Below, one piece after another: positions 1-8,002 of a stretch of 57,410 nucleotides of DNA; the stretch's first letter is position 1, and every line of letters begins with the position of its first letter. The DNA lies in IMG/VR virus record IMGVR_UViG_3300037088_000263, positions 1-57,410 of that record. One strand, 5' to 3'. The notes beneath the pieces were generated by a model. It saw nothing but the letters and a program-made list of their open reading frames with translations. It ran no database searches and had not been told where the DNA came from. A program made the position numbers and the translations under genes. This stretch comes from a virus.

Positions 1-127
1 ACGCCGAACTACGGAAACCTCATCAACGTAGCCGCTGCGCTACGGGCGTGCGGGGAGGTGGATTCCGCAATCGGCGAACTGAAGCGTGCGCTGGCGATTG
101 ACGAGACGCGCGCCGAGGCGTGGAACA
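1..127. repeat. 127-bp terminal overlap, left copy
   Basis: These 127 bases are identical to 57284-57410. An exact end-to-end overlap of this length is what a k=127 assembler leaves when a contig is circular. The repeat lies inside the coding frame of the TPR-glycosyltransferase, and that frame reads through the joint without a break. This favours an assembly overlap over a true packaged terminal repeat. The unique genome length is then 57,283 bp. Confidence 0.95.
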
Positions 128-1143
128 ACCTGGGGCAGTGCGCCACCGACCTCGGGAAGTTCGACCAAGCGCCGGGGATTTTCCAGCGCGCTCTCCAGTG
201 TCACAAGAAAGCAGGTATCCCGATTGACTCGGCCACGGAATCCCTGCTGGCGTTCGCGTACTCCATGATGCGGCTGGGGCAGTTTGAGTACATCTGGCCG
301 GTGTGGGAGGCCGCACGGTTCAATCGGTCGTGGCATCCGTTCCCGAATCTGCAGGTGTGGCGCGGGGAACCTAACGCGCGGCTGCTGGTGTGTCCCGAGG
401 GCGGATTCGGGGACGGGTTCAACTTCCTGCGGTGGGCACGAACGCTGCCGGCCGTTTCCACCACGTTCATGGTATGGGATTCCCTATTCGAATTTACGCA
501 ACACGCCTTGCCACAACACGTCATCCTCCCCATGTCGCACTCGTTCCAGTACAACGAACTGGCTCGCTACACCCACTGCACGTCGATGTTGAGCCTGCCG
601 GGGTTGTGCGGCATGAAGTCGTGGGCCGACGTGCCGCCGCCGCTGGACTGGACACCGAGGCACATGCTGGTACACCCGCCGCTGGATCAGATCGGCTACT
701 GCTGGGCGGCGGAAGAGAACGGGGTCACGCGCAAGAGCCGGTCTCTGGACGCGCAGGCGGCGAACCGAATCGGGTCTGCCCTTGCCCGAAAATGCAAACG
801 GGTGGTGTCGCTGGTACCGGATGGACAGGAACTCTACCGCAGGCGCGGCCAGGTGCCGGTTAGGGGGGTCACCCAGGACGATGCGTTGCTTGCTGACTGG
901 GAGGAAACGGCGCGGACGATTCTGAAGTGCCGCCTGGTGGTGACGGTCGATACGGCGGTGTTTTGGCTGGCGCAAGCATTGGGAGTACGCACGTTGCTGC
1001 TACTTCCGCTTCGCTCGGACTGGAAGTGGGGAGTGGCAAATCAGCCCTTCGCATGGGGCGGAAACAACGTGGTGATGTTCCGCAATTCTCACCCAGTGAC
1101 GTGGGACGTTGCGGGGATACTCGAAGTAATGAAAAGCATGTGA
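1..1143 (+). CDS. TPR-glycosyltransferase (GT-B fold, GT9/heptosyltransferase-like), 3' part
   Basis: With the 25 codons from 57209 this makes a 405-aa protein. The N-terminal ~110 residues show TPR helices (for example EAWNNLGQCATDLGKFDQA). The rest resembles the glycosyltransferase domain fused to bacterial TPR proteins of the GT9/ADP-heptose transferase type. It has a glycine-rich loop (CPEGGFGDGFNFLRWARTLP), a C-terminal sugar-nucleotide segment (VVTVDTAVFWLAQALG) and a following LLLLPLRSDWKWG stretch. The predicted role is sugar transfer in the cytoplasm, perhaps onto a phage or host glycan. A sugar O-methyltransferase-like gene lies 3 kb downstream (4075). Donor and acceptor cannot be read from the sequence. 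The domain call is firm as a fold; activity is inferred. Confidence 0.85.
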   Translation, partial: TPNYGNLINVAAALRACGEVDSAIGELKRALAIDETRAEAWNNLGQCATDLGKFDQAPGIFQRALQCHKKAGIPIDSATESLLAFAYSMMRLGQFEYIWPVWEAARFNRSWHPFPNLQVWRGEPNARLLVCPEGGFGDGFNFLRWARTLPAVSTTFMVWDSLFEFTQHALPQHVILPMSHSFQYNELARYTHCTSMLSLPGLCGMKSWADVPPPLDWTPRHMLVHPPLDQIGYCWAAEENGVTRKSRSLDAQAANRIGSALARKCKRVVSLVPDGQELYRRRGQVPVRGVTQDDALLADWEETARTILKCRLVVTVDTAVFWLAQALGVRTLLLLPLRSDWKWGVANQPFAWGGNNVVMFRNSHPVTWDVAGILEVMKSM

Positions 1144-1151
1144 GTTACGCG

Positions 1152-1171
1152 CATCGGGGATGTACCCGATG
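1152..1171. repeat. Intergenic palindrome CATCGGG-N6-CCCGATG, copy 1
   Basis: This is a perfect 7-bp inverted repeat with a 6-nt loop in the 65-bp gap between the TPR-glycosyltransferase and the HTH gene. No U-run follows, so a simple terminator is unlikely. Closely related sequences occur at 42829-42849 and 49226-49243, both also between genes. It is a candidate operator or RNA element. Confidence 0.5.
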
Positions 1172-1208
1172 TTGCAACACGATAAACGGTAGTAGCATGG
1201 TTTTGTAG

Positions 1209-1913
1209 ATGCCCGACACTTCAAGGCTCATAAACGCCCGAATGAGGCGAAAGCAGCGCGACGGGATCGTGGATGTTTTCGGTGTCCCTGGAAGTCATCA
1301 AGACATTGATTTCAGGGAGATTGTCTCACTTTGGCCGATAGAACGAATCGCAGCACTGCGCGAAAAGACGAAGTTGCCGGTCGCGCGAATTGTTGCACTT
1401 CTTGGCATCAGTCAACCGGCGTATTCGAAGATGTGCTCGGGCGATTTCACCCCAAGTCCGAACCTCTGCCGGCGAATGGCAGAGCTTGAGGACATGGCGG
1501 CACGCGGCGAACTCCATAATCAGCACGTTCCGTCATCGGCAGAGATGCGCCGCCGCATGGCGCTGTTCCGATCCTGGTTCCTGTCGAAAGACCCGAGCGT
1601 GGACCTGCCGCTCATCCGGTGCCACTTGAGCGTGCAGTGGGGGAAAGCCGCGTACCAGAAGATCACGATTCCGATTAAGTACGTGCCGCAGTTGAGATTG
1701 AAGGAGTGGACCGGGCTGGTGGGGGTGATTCGGACGGTCACGGTGGCGCTGCGCAAGTTGGCGCAGGGGAACGCACGTATCTTGTGGCGGCAGGCTGAGG
1801 CCGAATTTTGGAGCGCGTATGCCCGTGACACGTTGCCCGCCATCGTGACCGAGAGGGCTAAGATCCTGCCGAAAGCCACGGCAGCGGCGGAAGCGAAAAG
1901 GAGGCAAGCGTGA
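1209..1913 (+). CDS. HTH (XRE-like) DNA-binding protein, 234 aa
   Basis: Residues about 55-95 (LPVARIVALLGISQPAYSKM then CSGDFTPSPNLCRRM) look like a Cro/CI-type helix-turn-helix. The remaining ~140 residues match no domain I recognise, end in a basic Ala-rich tail, and lack the LexA/CI-type Ser-Lys protease motifs. The ATG at 1209 has only a weak ribosome site; the ATG at 1242 is a possible alternative. The stop overlaps the GTG of the next gene, so the two are coupled. It is a transcription-regulator candidate and the only clear HTH protein in the early region. Targets are unknown. Confidence 0.65.
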   Translation: MPDTSRLINARMRRKQRDGIVDVFGVPGSHQDIDFREIVSLWPIERIAALREKTKLPVARIVALLGISQPAYSKMCSGDFTPSPNLCRRMAELEDMAARGELHNQHVPSSAEMRRRMALFRSWFLSKDPSVDLPLIRCHLSVQWGKAAYQKITIPIKYVPQLRLKEWTGLVGVIRTVTVALRKLAQGNARILWRQAEAEFWSAYARDTLPAIVTERAKILPKATAAAEAKRRQA

Positions 1914-3415
1914 CGAACTACGAGACGGTGATGGAGTTCATTGATAATCGCGTCTGCGACTCTGGATATCAGGCACGATACGACGCGGCGCTGACCGCGC
2001 TCGAAGAGATGCGGCGGGACAGTGGGCGGCTGGCTGATGTGCGCCGGGCATTAATTGAGATCACAGAGTACTCGACTGGCTGGACACACGGGCAGTTCGT
2101 GAACTGCGAGGGAATGTGCCTGCTACGGATTGATGATCTGGCTAGATCCGTTCTTAATTCGATGAAAGGAGGTGATGCCCCACGCCCTCAATACGACAGC
2201 GAATCGAAGACCACGATCCCTACCGAGGGACGTAGCGATGCCCCGGAAGATAGGTTTGCCGCTGCTGGAGTTTCGGCGTACACGATACGCGAAACGAAAG
2301 CACAAGAGCAATCCACTGCCGGGGCGTCTGCGCAGAGAGCATCCTGTATTCCCGCTAAGGGAGTAAAGATACAGGGGCCTTGGATTCCGTTTTATCAGGA
2401 AGCGCAGCCCCCCGAGTGCGCCGCGAGGAAGGCGCTATCGTATCAGATGCAAAACTGGGATAGCGAGAACCGGCCTTCGGATGCTAGGTCATATGTGGCC
2501 GAAGTCCAGAGTTTGGAATCACATTGTGACGAACTGCGGGCGGAGAATGAGCGGCTGACCGTGCAGCTTGCAGGTTGCAGCGTGGCGGCAGAAGGAGGGA
2601 CTAAAGATCCGGCTACGCGAGATCAGTGGGGATGGTCGCCAGCCTATCAGGAAGTGCTAGATTTGCGCATTAAGTACGATGCCTCAACCCAAGAGGTAAC
2701 CACACTCAGGGCCAAATTGCATGACGCATACCGGGAGCTATACGACGCACTCCGCGCCCGCGATCTGGCGCGAGAGGCTAGTAACCGGGATCTGGAGGCG
2801 AAGCGGGCGGCGGAACGAGAATACGAGAACGAGCGACGCGGCAAAGAGAACATGAAAGCGCAGTACGAAAACGTCATTGACCAACTATCTGAGCAAGTCT
2901 GCGTTGAATCTGCGGGATACACGCAACTCCGCGCCGCCCTCGCCACCGAGAAAGAGACGCGGGTTAAATACCAGGACATCGTGTATACGGCCTGCAATCT
3001 GCTGGACCGACAGATGTTGGCTAGGAAGGAAGAGGTAGTAAGTGCAATCCAGGAACTGATACGACAGCGTTTTGAGGCGCTTCAGAATCTCGCCACCGAG
3101 AAGGCCGCACGCGAGATAACCGAGGCCGATCTGGTTGATGTTCGGGGTGCCTGGCGAATTCAGAAGGCCGCACGCGAGAAGGCGGAGCGGGAGCGTGACG
3201 AATGGTGCCTCAAAGATGCCGCGCGCATCAACGAAAATGGCGAGATTGCGGCCATTGAACACGAACGCGCGGAGAAGGCGGAAGCGGCACTGGCGGAGGC
3301 AGCAGATATCATCCAAGGTTATATGGATGGCCCACAGTCGTGGAGTGAGCTAAATCGACGCCTGGACCGCGCCGCCGCCTTCGTGGCCGCGCACAGCAAG
3401 GAAAAGGAGAAATAA
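1910..3415 (+). CDS. Long coiled-coil protein, 501 aa, unknown function
   Basis: The GTG at 1910 follows a good Shine-Dalgarno (AAAGGAGG) and overlaps the previous stop. Residues ~205-490 are charged, heptad-like helix with repeated AAREKAERERDEW-type segments, so a long coiled coil is likely. Residues ~110-180 look disordered. In that weak stretch a second frame (2172-2366) is open and has its own ribosome-site-like sequences, so the 501-aa frame could hide two genes or an overlapping one. No enzymatic motif is seen. It resembles uncharacterised phage early proteins of coiled-coil type. The role is unknown. Confidence 0.6.
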   Translation: MTNYETVMEFIDNRVCDSGYQARYDAALTALEEMRRDSGRLADVRRALIEITEYSTGWTHGQFVNCEGMCLLRIDDLARSVLNSMKGGDAPRPQYDSESKTTIPTEGRSDAPEDRFAAAGVSAYTIRETKAQEQSTAGASAQRASCIPAKGVKIQGPWIPFYQEAQPPECAARKALSYQMQNWDSENRPSDARSYVAEVQSLESHCDELRAENERLTVQLAGCSVAAEGGTKDPATRDQWGWSPAYQEVLDLRIKYDASTQEVTTLRAKLHDAYRELYDALRARDLAREASNRDLEAKRAAEREYENERRGKENMKAQYENVIDQLSEQVCVESAGYTQLRAALATEKETRVKYQDIVYTACNLLDRQMLARKEEVVSAIQELIRQRFEALQNLATEKAAREITEADLVDVRGAWRIQKAAREKAERERDEWCLKDAARINENGEIAAIEHERAEKAEAALAEAADIIQGYMDGPQSWSELNRRLDRAAAFVAAHSKEKEK

Positions 3416-4078
3416 ATGTTCGAAACTAGGAAGATTTACCGGGCCGTCAATGCGGCTGAATGGAAGCAGATCATGGTGGCGAGGATTCAGGCGGCGCTCG
3501 ACGCAGACAGCACCCTGAATATCATGCGGAGCTTCCCGCTGTTTTCTTATCGCATCAGCATCGCGTTGACGCCATACCGTGCCCAGGGGACGGACCAGCA
3601 GGGCAAGGCACTGCCACCGCTGCCAGGGACGCCCATCGCCTATGAGTGCGAGGGAGAAGTATTCATCCCCGTATTCGAAAGCGCCGTAGAGTTGGTCGAG
3701 GAATCGCCCGTCTACGGCCATGACGCCGATCCCCAGAGCCTTCGCACTGCCGCCGCGATGCCGACCGTCGAGACGGCGCGGTCCAGCATCGGTGAGATCG
3801 TGGATGTAAGGGTGCCGCCGCCCGTCAAGAAGGCGGTGGACCTGGAACCCGCCGAGGCGTTCGAACCCACGGCACCGCCCGTTCCTATCGCCGCAGAGGA
3901 GAAGGAAGACGACACCATTCGCGTAGAGGAAGGCCGGTGGAGCGCGGCGCACAGCGACCCCAAGGCAGAGCAGGCGGTCGAGCACCGTGATCCAAGCATG
4001 GCCCCCGGACGGGTATCCGTGGTCCGCAGCGTGGCCGAGGGTGGCGGCTCCGATCATGGACGAGGAAAGAAGCGATGA
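3416..4078 (+). CDS. Hypothetical protein, 220 aa
   Basis: The start abuts the previous TAA directly (TAAATG) and has the purine-rich ribosome site AAGGAAAAGGAG. Residues 1-110 look folded (alpha then beta, with SFPLFSYRISIALTPYRAQG). Residues ~115-220 are Pro, Glu and Ala rich and probably disordered. The stop overlaps the start of the O-methyltransferase (ATGA). No family recognised. Confidence 0.65.
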   Translation: MFETRKIYRAVNAAEWKQIMVARIQAALDADSTLNIMRSFPLFSYRISIALTPYRAQGTDQQGKALPPLPGTPIAYECEGEVFIPVFESAVELVEESPVYGHDADPQSLRTAAAMPTVETARSSIGEIVDVRVPPPVKKAVDLEPAEAFEPTAPPVPIAAEEKEDDTIRVEEGRWSAAHSDPKAEQAVEHRDPSMAPGRVSVVRSVAEGGGSDHGRGKKR

Positions 4079-4623
4079 TAGCCGAGATAGCGCCGTGGGC
4101 GGACTATTCGCCCCACTTCAAGCAACTGTGGAACCCTGCCGTCCCCGGTGCGGTCGCGGAGTTCGGCGTATTTAGAGGCGGGTCCGCGAGACAGTTGGCG
4201 CAACTTACCGGAAGAACGGTCTATGCGTGGGACACCTACGACGGCCTGCCTGCAGCCGACTTCAATCCCGACGTGGACATCGACGCCCCCGGCGACTTCA
4301 CGCCGGAAGCCACGGCTGCGGAACTGTTCGCCGGATGGCCGTCGATAACTCCTGTCGTGGGTAGATTCGCGGACACGCTGCCGAAGTTCTACCCCGCCGT
4401 GCGGTTTGCGTTCTGCTACTTGGACAGCGACTATTACGAATCGACGCGGCAGGTGCTCGACTGGTTGCCGGGGCGCTTGAGCAACGGCGCGGTACTGCTG
4501 TTCGACGACTACAAATCCCACAAGGGAGTGCGGCAGGCCGTCGATGAGTTCGCGGCGAAGTGGGGAATGGAAGTGAAGCCGATTGCCAGCAGCGGGGCGG
4601 TGGTGACGTGGAGGGCGCGATGA
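4075..4623 (+). CDS. TylF/MycF-like O-methyltransferase, 182 aa
   Basis: This is a class I SAM-dependent methyltransferase of the macrocin O-methyltransferase type. The motif I region reads AEFGVFRGGSARQLA (SAM loop). It is followed by YAWDTYDGLP, FCYLDSDYYEST (acidic metal-binding segment) and LLFDDYKSHKG. All appear in the order seen in TylF relatives, which methylate sugar hydroxyls with Mg2+. At 182 aa it is shorter than typical ~250-aa members and seems to lack the N-terminal lid. It overlaps both neighbours by 4 nt. With the TPR-glycosyltransferase upstream it suggests a small glycan-modifying module. The substrate is unknown. Confidence 0.8.
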   Translation: MIAEIAPWADYSPHFKQLWNPAVPGAVAEFGVFRGGSARQLAQLTGRTVYAWDTYDGLPAADFNPDVDIDAPGDFTPEATAAELFAGWPSITPVVGRFADTLPKFYPAVRFAFCYLDSDYYESTRQVLDWLPGRLSNGAVLLFDDYKSHKGVRQAVDEFAAKWGMEVKPIASSGAVVTWRAR

Positions 4624-4892
4624 CAACAGACCAAGAGTACGAAAAGTGGGTACTGAATGTCGGACCCAAGGATGATGAACCCTGCCACCGATGCCACGAT
4701 TACCCTTGCCACTGCTATGAGGACGACGACGAAGACTATGGCGGTGGCTGCTACCAATGCGGCGGGCGCGGCTACATCGTGACGTGCATCGACGACCTGT
4801 GCCACGGGCAGGACGAGTGCATCCACGGCGACCCGCCAACGCCTTGCCCGACATGCAATCCGAATGGCGACAAGGAGGACGGCCTTTTATGA
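4620..4892 (+). CDS. Cys-rich zinc-ribbon-like protein, 90 aa
   Basis: The ATG at 4620 overlaps the upstream stop (ATGA). The 90-aa product has about 12 Cys and several His. Motifs include CHRCHDYPCHC, CYQCGGRGY and CPTC, separated by an acidic DDDEDYGGG run. The CxxCxGxGxx pattern recalls DnaJ-type zinc repeats or phage zinc ribbons. A small metal-binding adaptor is likely; no catalytic motif is present. Confidence 0.7.
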   Translation: MTTDQEYEKWVLNVGPKDDEPCHRCHDYPCHCYEDDDEDYGGGCYQCGGRGYIVTCIDDLCHGQDECIHGDPPTPCPTCNPNGDKEDGLL

Positions 4893-5197
4893 GCATTCTA
4901 TCGGACCTATCCGCACTCCCGAAATTTGACCGGATCGCGGACGAACTGACGAAGTGCCGCTTCGCGCTTGAGTCGATAGCCACCAGTCTTCAGCGGGCCA
5001 CCGAGCTTCCCGCCGCGCCTGTGATCGAGAAGAAGATCGGCGTGAAGGACATCGGGAACTACGCGCAGGCCGTCGTGTCGGAAGAGGACGCCGAGAAGGT
5101 GCGGGATGGCCTCCACGCGGCAGGTCTTCGAGACAGCGACATCGAGGCGCAGATCGTGGCGATGATGGCCGGGGATGATCAGGAGCCAACAGAATGA
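4889..5197 (+). CDS. Hypothetical protein, 102 aa
   Basis: The start was chosen because it follows AAGGAGG by 10 nt and overlaps the previous stop (ATGA at 4889-4892). The product is acidic and mainly helical (SILSDLSALPKFDRIADEL... ). No domain recognised. The stop overlaps the next start by 4 nt, so it belongs to the same translationally coupled string. Confidence 0.65.
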   Translation: MSILSDLSALPKFDRIADELTKCRFALESIATSLQRATELPAAPVIEKKIGVKDIGNYAQAVVSEEDAEKVRDGLHAAGLRDSDIEAQIVAMMAGDDQEPTE

Positions 5198-5604
5198 AGT
5201 CAGAAGGCACATATCCGATACCGAAACATGGGTGGACATGCTACCACTGCGGTGAGACATTCACCGTTTGGGGAGCGGCTGAAGACCACTTTGGGAAAAC
5301 GCCAGAAGCAAAGCCCGGTTGCGTGTTGAAGGTTCAGTTCGGCAACGAGCGCGGTCTGGAGATGGAACTGCGCAAGGTTGAGGCGGAGCGGGACGAATGG
5401 CGAAACCGAGCACTGAAAGCCGAAGAACACGAAGAATTATTGGAAGGTGAGATGTCGGAATACCGGAGAGCGGCTAAGGCTGATAACTGCCATCAACTCC
5501 GCATGAACATCGACAGCCTGGAGGGTCGGGCTATCGCTGCTGATTTCATCGTTAATTCCCTCCGGTCTCGCGTGCCTGAACTTGTGGATGAGGTTGTTGG
5601 ATGA
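5194..5604 (+). CDS. Zinc-finger plus coiled-coil protein, 136 aa
   Basis: Residues ~15-45 read CYHCGETFTVWGAAEDHF then a Cys (GCVL). This is a C2HC zinc finger of the kind found in many small phage proteins. Residues ~55-130 are charged helix, probably coiled coil. It is coupled to both neighbours by ATGA overlaps. A nucleic-acid or protein-binding accessory role is possible but not shown. Confidence 0.7.
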   Translation: MKSEGTYPIPKHGWTCYHCGETFTVWGAAEDHFGKTPEAKPGCVLKVQFGNERGLEMELRKVEAERDEWRNRALKAEEHEELLEGEMSEYRRAAKADNCHQLRMNIDSLEGRAIAADFIVNSLRSRVPELVDEVVG

Positions 5605-5861
5605 GGCTCTACATCCTACTGCGCGACCTGTTCGACCTGCCCGGCATAAGCGGGAGGCACGAATGGTACGCGAACGGAATATCGCGCACGGAAGCGTGGC
5701 GTCAACTGACGAATCGGCAGACCATCCGAAGCGGGCAGGATAAACAGCGCCAGTCGGACGTGTCAGCCGGGAGGAACACCCCGGCTTCTATCCCGGCGAC
5801 CGCCGCCTTGACACGTTCCCGCGTGCTCTCGACGTGGTGGTCGGCCAACGAGAAGGTCTGA
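5601..5861 (+). CDS. Hypothetical protein, 86 aa, convergent overlap
   Basis: It is the last gene of the + strand string and starts by ATGA overlap. The first ~50 residues (MRLYILLRDLFDLPGISGRH... ) look protein-like. The rest is Ser/Thr/Arg rich and lies antisense to the 3' end of the - strand Cas4-like gene, overlapping it by 160 bp. The natural C-terminus may be simple read-through into that antisense DNA. Function unknown. Confidence 0.45.
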   Translation: MRLYILLRDLFDLPGISGRHEWYANGISRTEAWRQLTNRQTIRSGQDKQRQSDVSAGRNTPASIPATAALTRSRVLSTWWSANEKV

Positions 5862-6412
5862 CGGTCAACCGCCAGTTTCTCGCTTTCGATGAGGTAGTCC
5901 ACGGTCACCGTCTCCGCTTGCGCCGCGATGCACTGGAGAATCAAACCTGTATCGCGTTCCGCTTCGCCTTCCGTTGGCCGCTTCGTGCGGATCTTCGTGG
6001 CGCGGATACCGCCCGCCTCTTGGATTTCGATGGTGCCGGTGATTGTCGCGCCTGCGATCCCCAATTCGAACTTGCGCCCGAGGTGCGTTGGCTTGATGCG
6101 GGGCTTCACGACCGAGTTCCAGAGGTTGAACAGCCTGCGCGTCGAGTACTCCACCTTGTCCGTGACCGACCTCATGCCCCTGGCGCTCTCAGCCTCCGTC
6201 AGCGCGACCGTAGCCATCTCGCCCGCCACCACCCCCGCGATGGACTGTGGGGCTTCCTGTGGCCGGGAAAGGGTATCCTGGATTAGACGGCGGACGGCGC
6301 GGGACACCGCCTGGCGGGTTGACGGCGGAAGGGGGCCGCCCTCGATGTCCACCAACTTGTGTTTGTGGCCGCACTGCGAGAACCGGGCAAGCGCGGCAGT
6401 CGTGAGGGTCAT
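5702..6412 (-). CDS. Cas4/RecB-like PD-(D/E)XK Fe-S protein, probably degenerate
   Basis: This 236-aa protein ends the late operon. A lone Cys near the N-terminus (FSQCGHKHKL) and a C-terminal CLSCPLRMVCRF trio match the four-Cys Fe-S staple of Cas4 and AddB nucleases. Between them GTIEI sits where the family has GxxD. ATKIRTKRP sits where DxK-T would be (compare DYKT), and LILQCIAAQ resembles the QL motif. The key Asp and Lys therefore appear replaced, so it may bind DNA without cutting. Cas4-like proteins are known in some phages; placement after the ejection proteins is unusual. It overlaps the upstream gene by 4 nt. Confidence 0.65.
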   Translation of the reverse strand: MTLTTAALARFSQCGHKHKLVDIEGGPLPPSTRQAVSRAVRRLIQDTLSRPQEAPQSIAGVVAGEMATVALTEAESARGMRSVTDKVEYSTRRLFNLWNSVVKPRIKPTHLGRKFELGIAGATITGTIEIQEAGGIRATKIRTKRPTEGEAERDTGLILQCIAAQAETVTVDYLIESEKLAVDRQTFSLADHHVESTRERVKAAVAGIEAGVFLPADTSDWRCLSCPLRMVCRFVS

Positions 6413-8001
6413 TGCGCCGGGGTGTCGTCTTGCGGGTGTGGCATCGAAACGCCCGTCAGTCGTGCCGCCATGTTCGCCGCCGCTTCCCCATTGCCAGCAG
6501 CGATCATGTTCGCCATCTTGGTCTTAGACACCGCCGAAACGCTTCTCCATGCGGGACTCTCGAATGCCAATCCCATCAACACTGCCGCTCCGCCAGTTTC
6601 CCACATTCCCGCACCACGTTCATGTGCGGTCCCGCCGCCGACTGCCGCGCCCATCAGGAACCGTCCCATAATGCCAGCGTTACGGGCGAACCGGACTTGA
6701 CCGAGTTTGCTGGTGACGTTCCGGTCCATCAGTTCCGCCATAGACCGCCACAAGTGGAACTCGTTGTTCAACGCGGCAATGGTGGGATGCTGAGAATTCA
6801 GTTCTGAACGAATAGAATTCGCCGCCGCAGTACGCACCATATTTCCGGCCTGCACCGATTCGTCGGCAGTCAACCCGTTCTTGAAAACGTACTTGTCGAG
6901 CGCCTGCCGTACTTCCCACACCGTTGACGGCTGCGCTTTCCCGAGGTACGGGCCAAGTGCCGTTTGCAGTTCTTTCATGCGCTTCAACCCGGCTTCAAGA
7001 ATCGCCGGATCTTTGATAGTGCCGACCTTGGTAAAGGCGTTATCTTCTACCCACTTGCCGAATTGGTCGTAGATCGGTTTCAGGTTCGTCTTGGCGGTGG
7101 CATCCAGTTTGGCGTACTCCGATTCGAGTTCCTTGCCGAGTTGGTCTGCGCGTCCCGAAAACTTCGCTAACAACCCTTCCGTACTGCCAGCCGTCGCCGC
7201 TCCGTATCCTCGTTCCATGACTTCTGGAATGTGATCTATCGCCACTTCTTTTGCCTTCGTGCCGAGCGGGTGAACCATCCTGGAGTATTGGGACACGCCC
7301 CACTTTTTCAGCAAGCCTGCCAGCGGGGAAGCCGCCCCTTCAACTGCCCCGCCGACCGCACCACCAACCACAGCAGCCTTCGCGCCTTCTGCCACGCTTC
7401 CAGTTTGCGCCGTGGTCTTCAGTCCGACATCGACGCCAGTACGGAGTGCGGCCACGCCCATTTTCGCCAATCTTCCAGCGCCAGCCGCCGCCTTCACTTT
7501 GCCCAAGCCGGGGATGGGCGCGAAGAACTCTGCCACCTGTTCCACGCCACGTCCCAATCGTTGCGCGTCATTCGTGGGTTCCAGCGCCTTGCCGAGCCGA
7601 GCGTTCCATTCCTGCTGGTGCTTGGCGGCATCGGGCATGAACTTGTCCGTAACGAACCCGCCGCCGAGAGTCTTGCGCGTCAGTTCTCCCAGGTTCAGCG
7701 CCGTGTGCCCCGCGCCCTTGAGAGCGCCGACGCCAAACTGCGCCGTGTCGTACAACCCCTTGGCCGCGTTGACAACCGTGCTTGTCGCCCCGCTCTTGAA
7801 CTTGTCCCACCCGGAAGGCTCTAGTGTAGAGGACGGCGCGGGCGTGCTCGACAAGTGCTGGATGATTTCCTTTTCGGAGTACCCGGATTTCTTCGCTCCG
7901 TCGATGTCGAACTTGCGCGAGGTCGTCAGGTGTTGAAGGATCTCACCGTCAGAATACCCAGACTTGCGTGCGCCTTCAACGTCGAATGCGGGATCGGCCA
8001 T
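6409..8001 (-). CDS. Internal virion / DNA-ejection-like protein, 530 aa
   Basis: The N-terminus holds a tandem repeat: AFDVEGARKSGYSDGEILQHL then KFDIDGAKKSGYSEKEIIQHL. This is a GYSxxEIxxHL motif seen in several phage internal proteins. Residues ~60-250 are Gly/Ala rich with long hydrophobic helices (AAVVGGAVGGAVEGAASPLAG). The central region is helical. The order after the tail genes, next to another large helical protein, fits podovirus ejection proteins that form a trans-envelope conduit. No lytic transglycosylase motif was seen. Confidence 0.65.
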   Translation of the reverse strand: MADPAFDVEGARKSGYSDGEILQHLTTSRKFDIDGAKKSGYSEKEIIQHLSSTPAPSSTLEPSGWDKFKSGATSTVVNAAKGLYDTAQFGVGALKGAGHTALNLGELTRKTLGGGFVTDKFMPDAAKHQQEWNARLGKALEPTNDAQRLGRGVEQVAEFFAPIPGLGKVKAAAGAGRLAKMGVAALRTGVDVGLKTTAQTGSVAEGAKAAVVGGAVGGAVEGAASPLAGLLKKWGVSQYSRMVHPLGTKAKEVAIDHIPEVMERGYGAATAGSTEGLLAKFSGRADQLGKELESEYAKLDATAKTNLKPIYDQFGKWVEDNAFTKVGTIKDPAILEAGLKRMKELQTALGPYLGKAQPSTVWEVRQALDKYVFKNGLTADESVQAGNMVRTAAANSIRSELNSQHPTIAALNNEFHLWRSMAELMDRNVTSKLGQVRFARNAGIMGRFLMGAAVGGGTAHERGAGMWETGGAAVLMGLAFESPAWRSVSAVSKTKMANMIAAGNGEAAANMAARLTGVSMPHPQDDTPAQ

Positions 8002-8002
8002 G

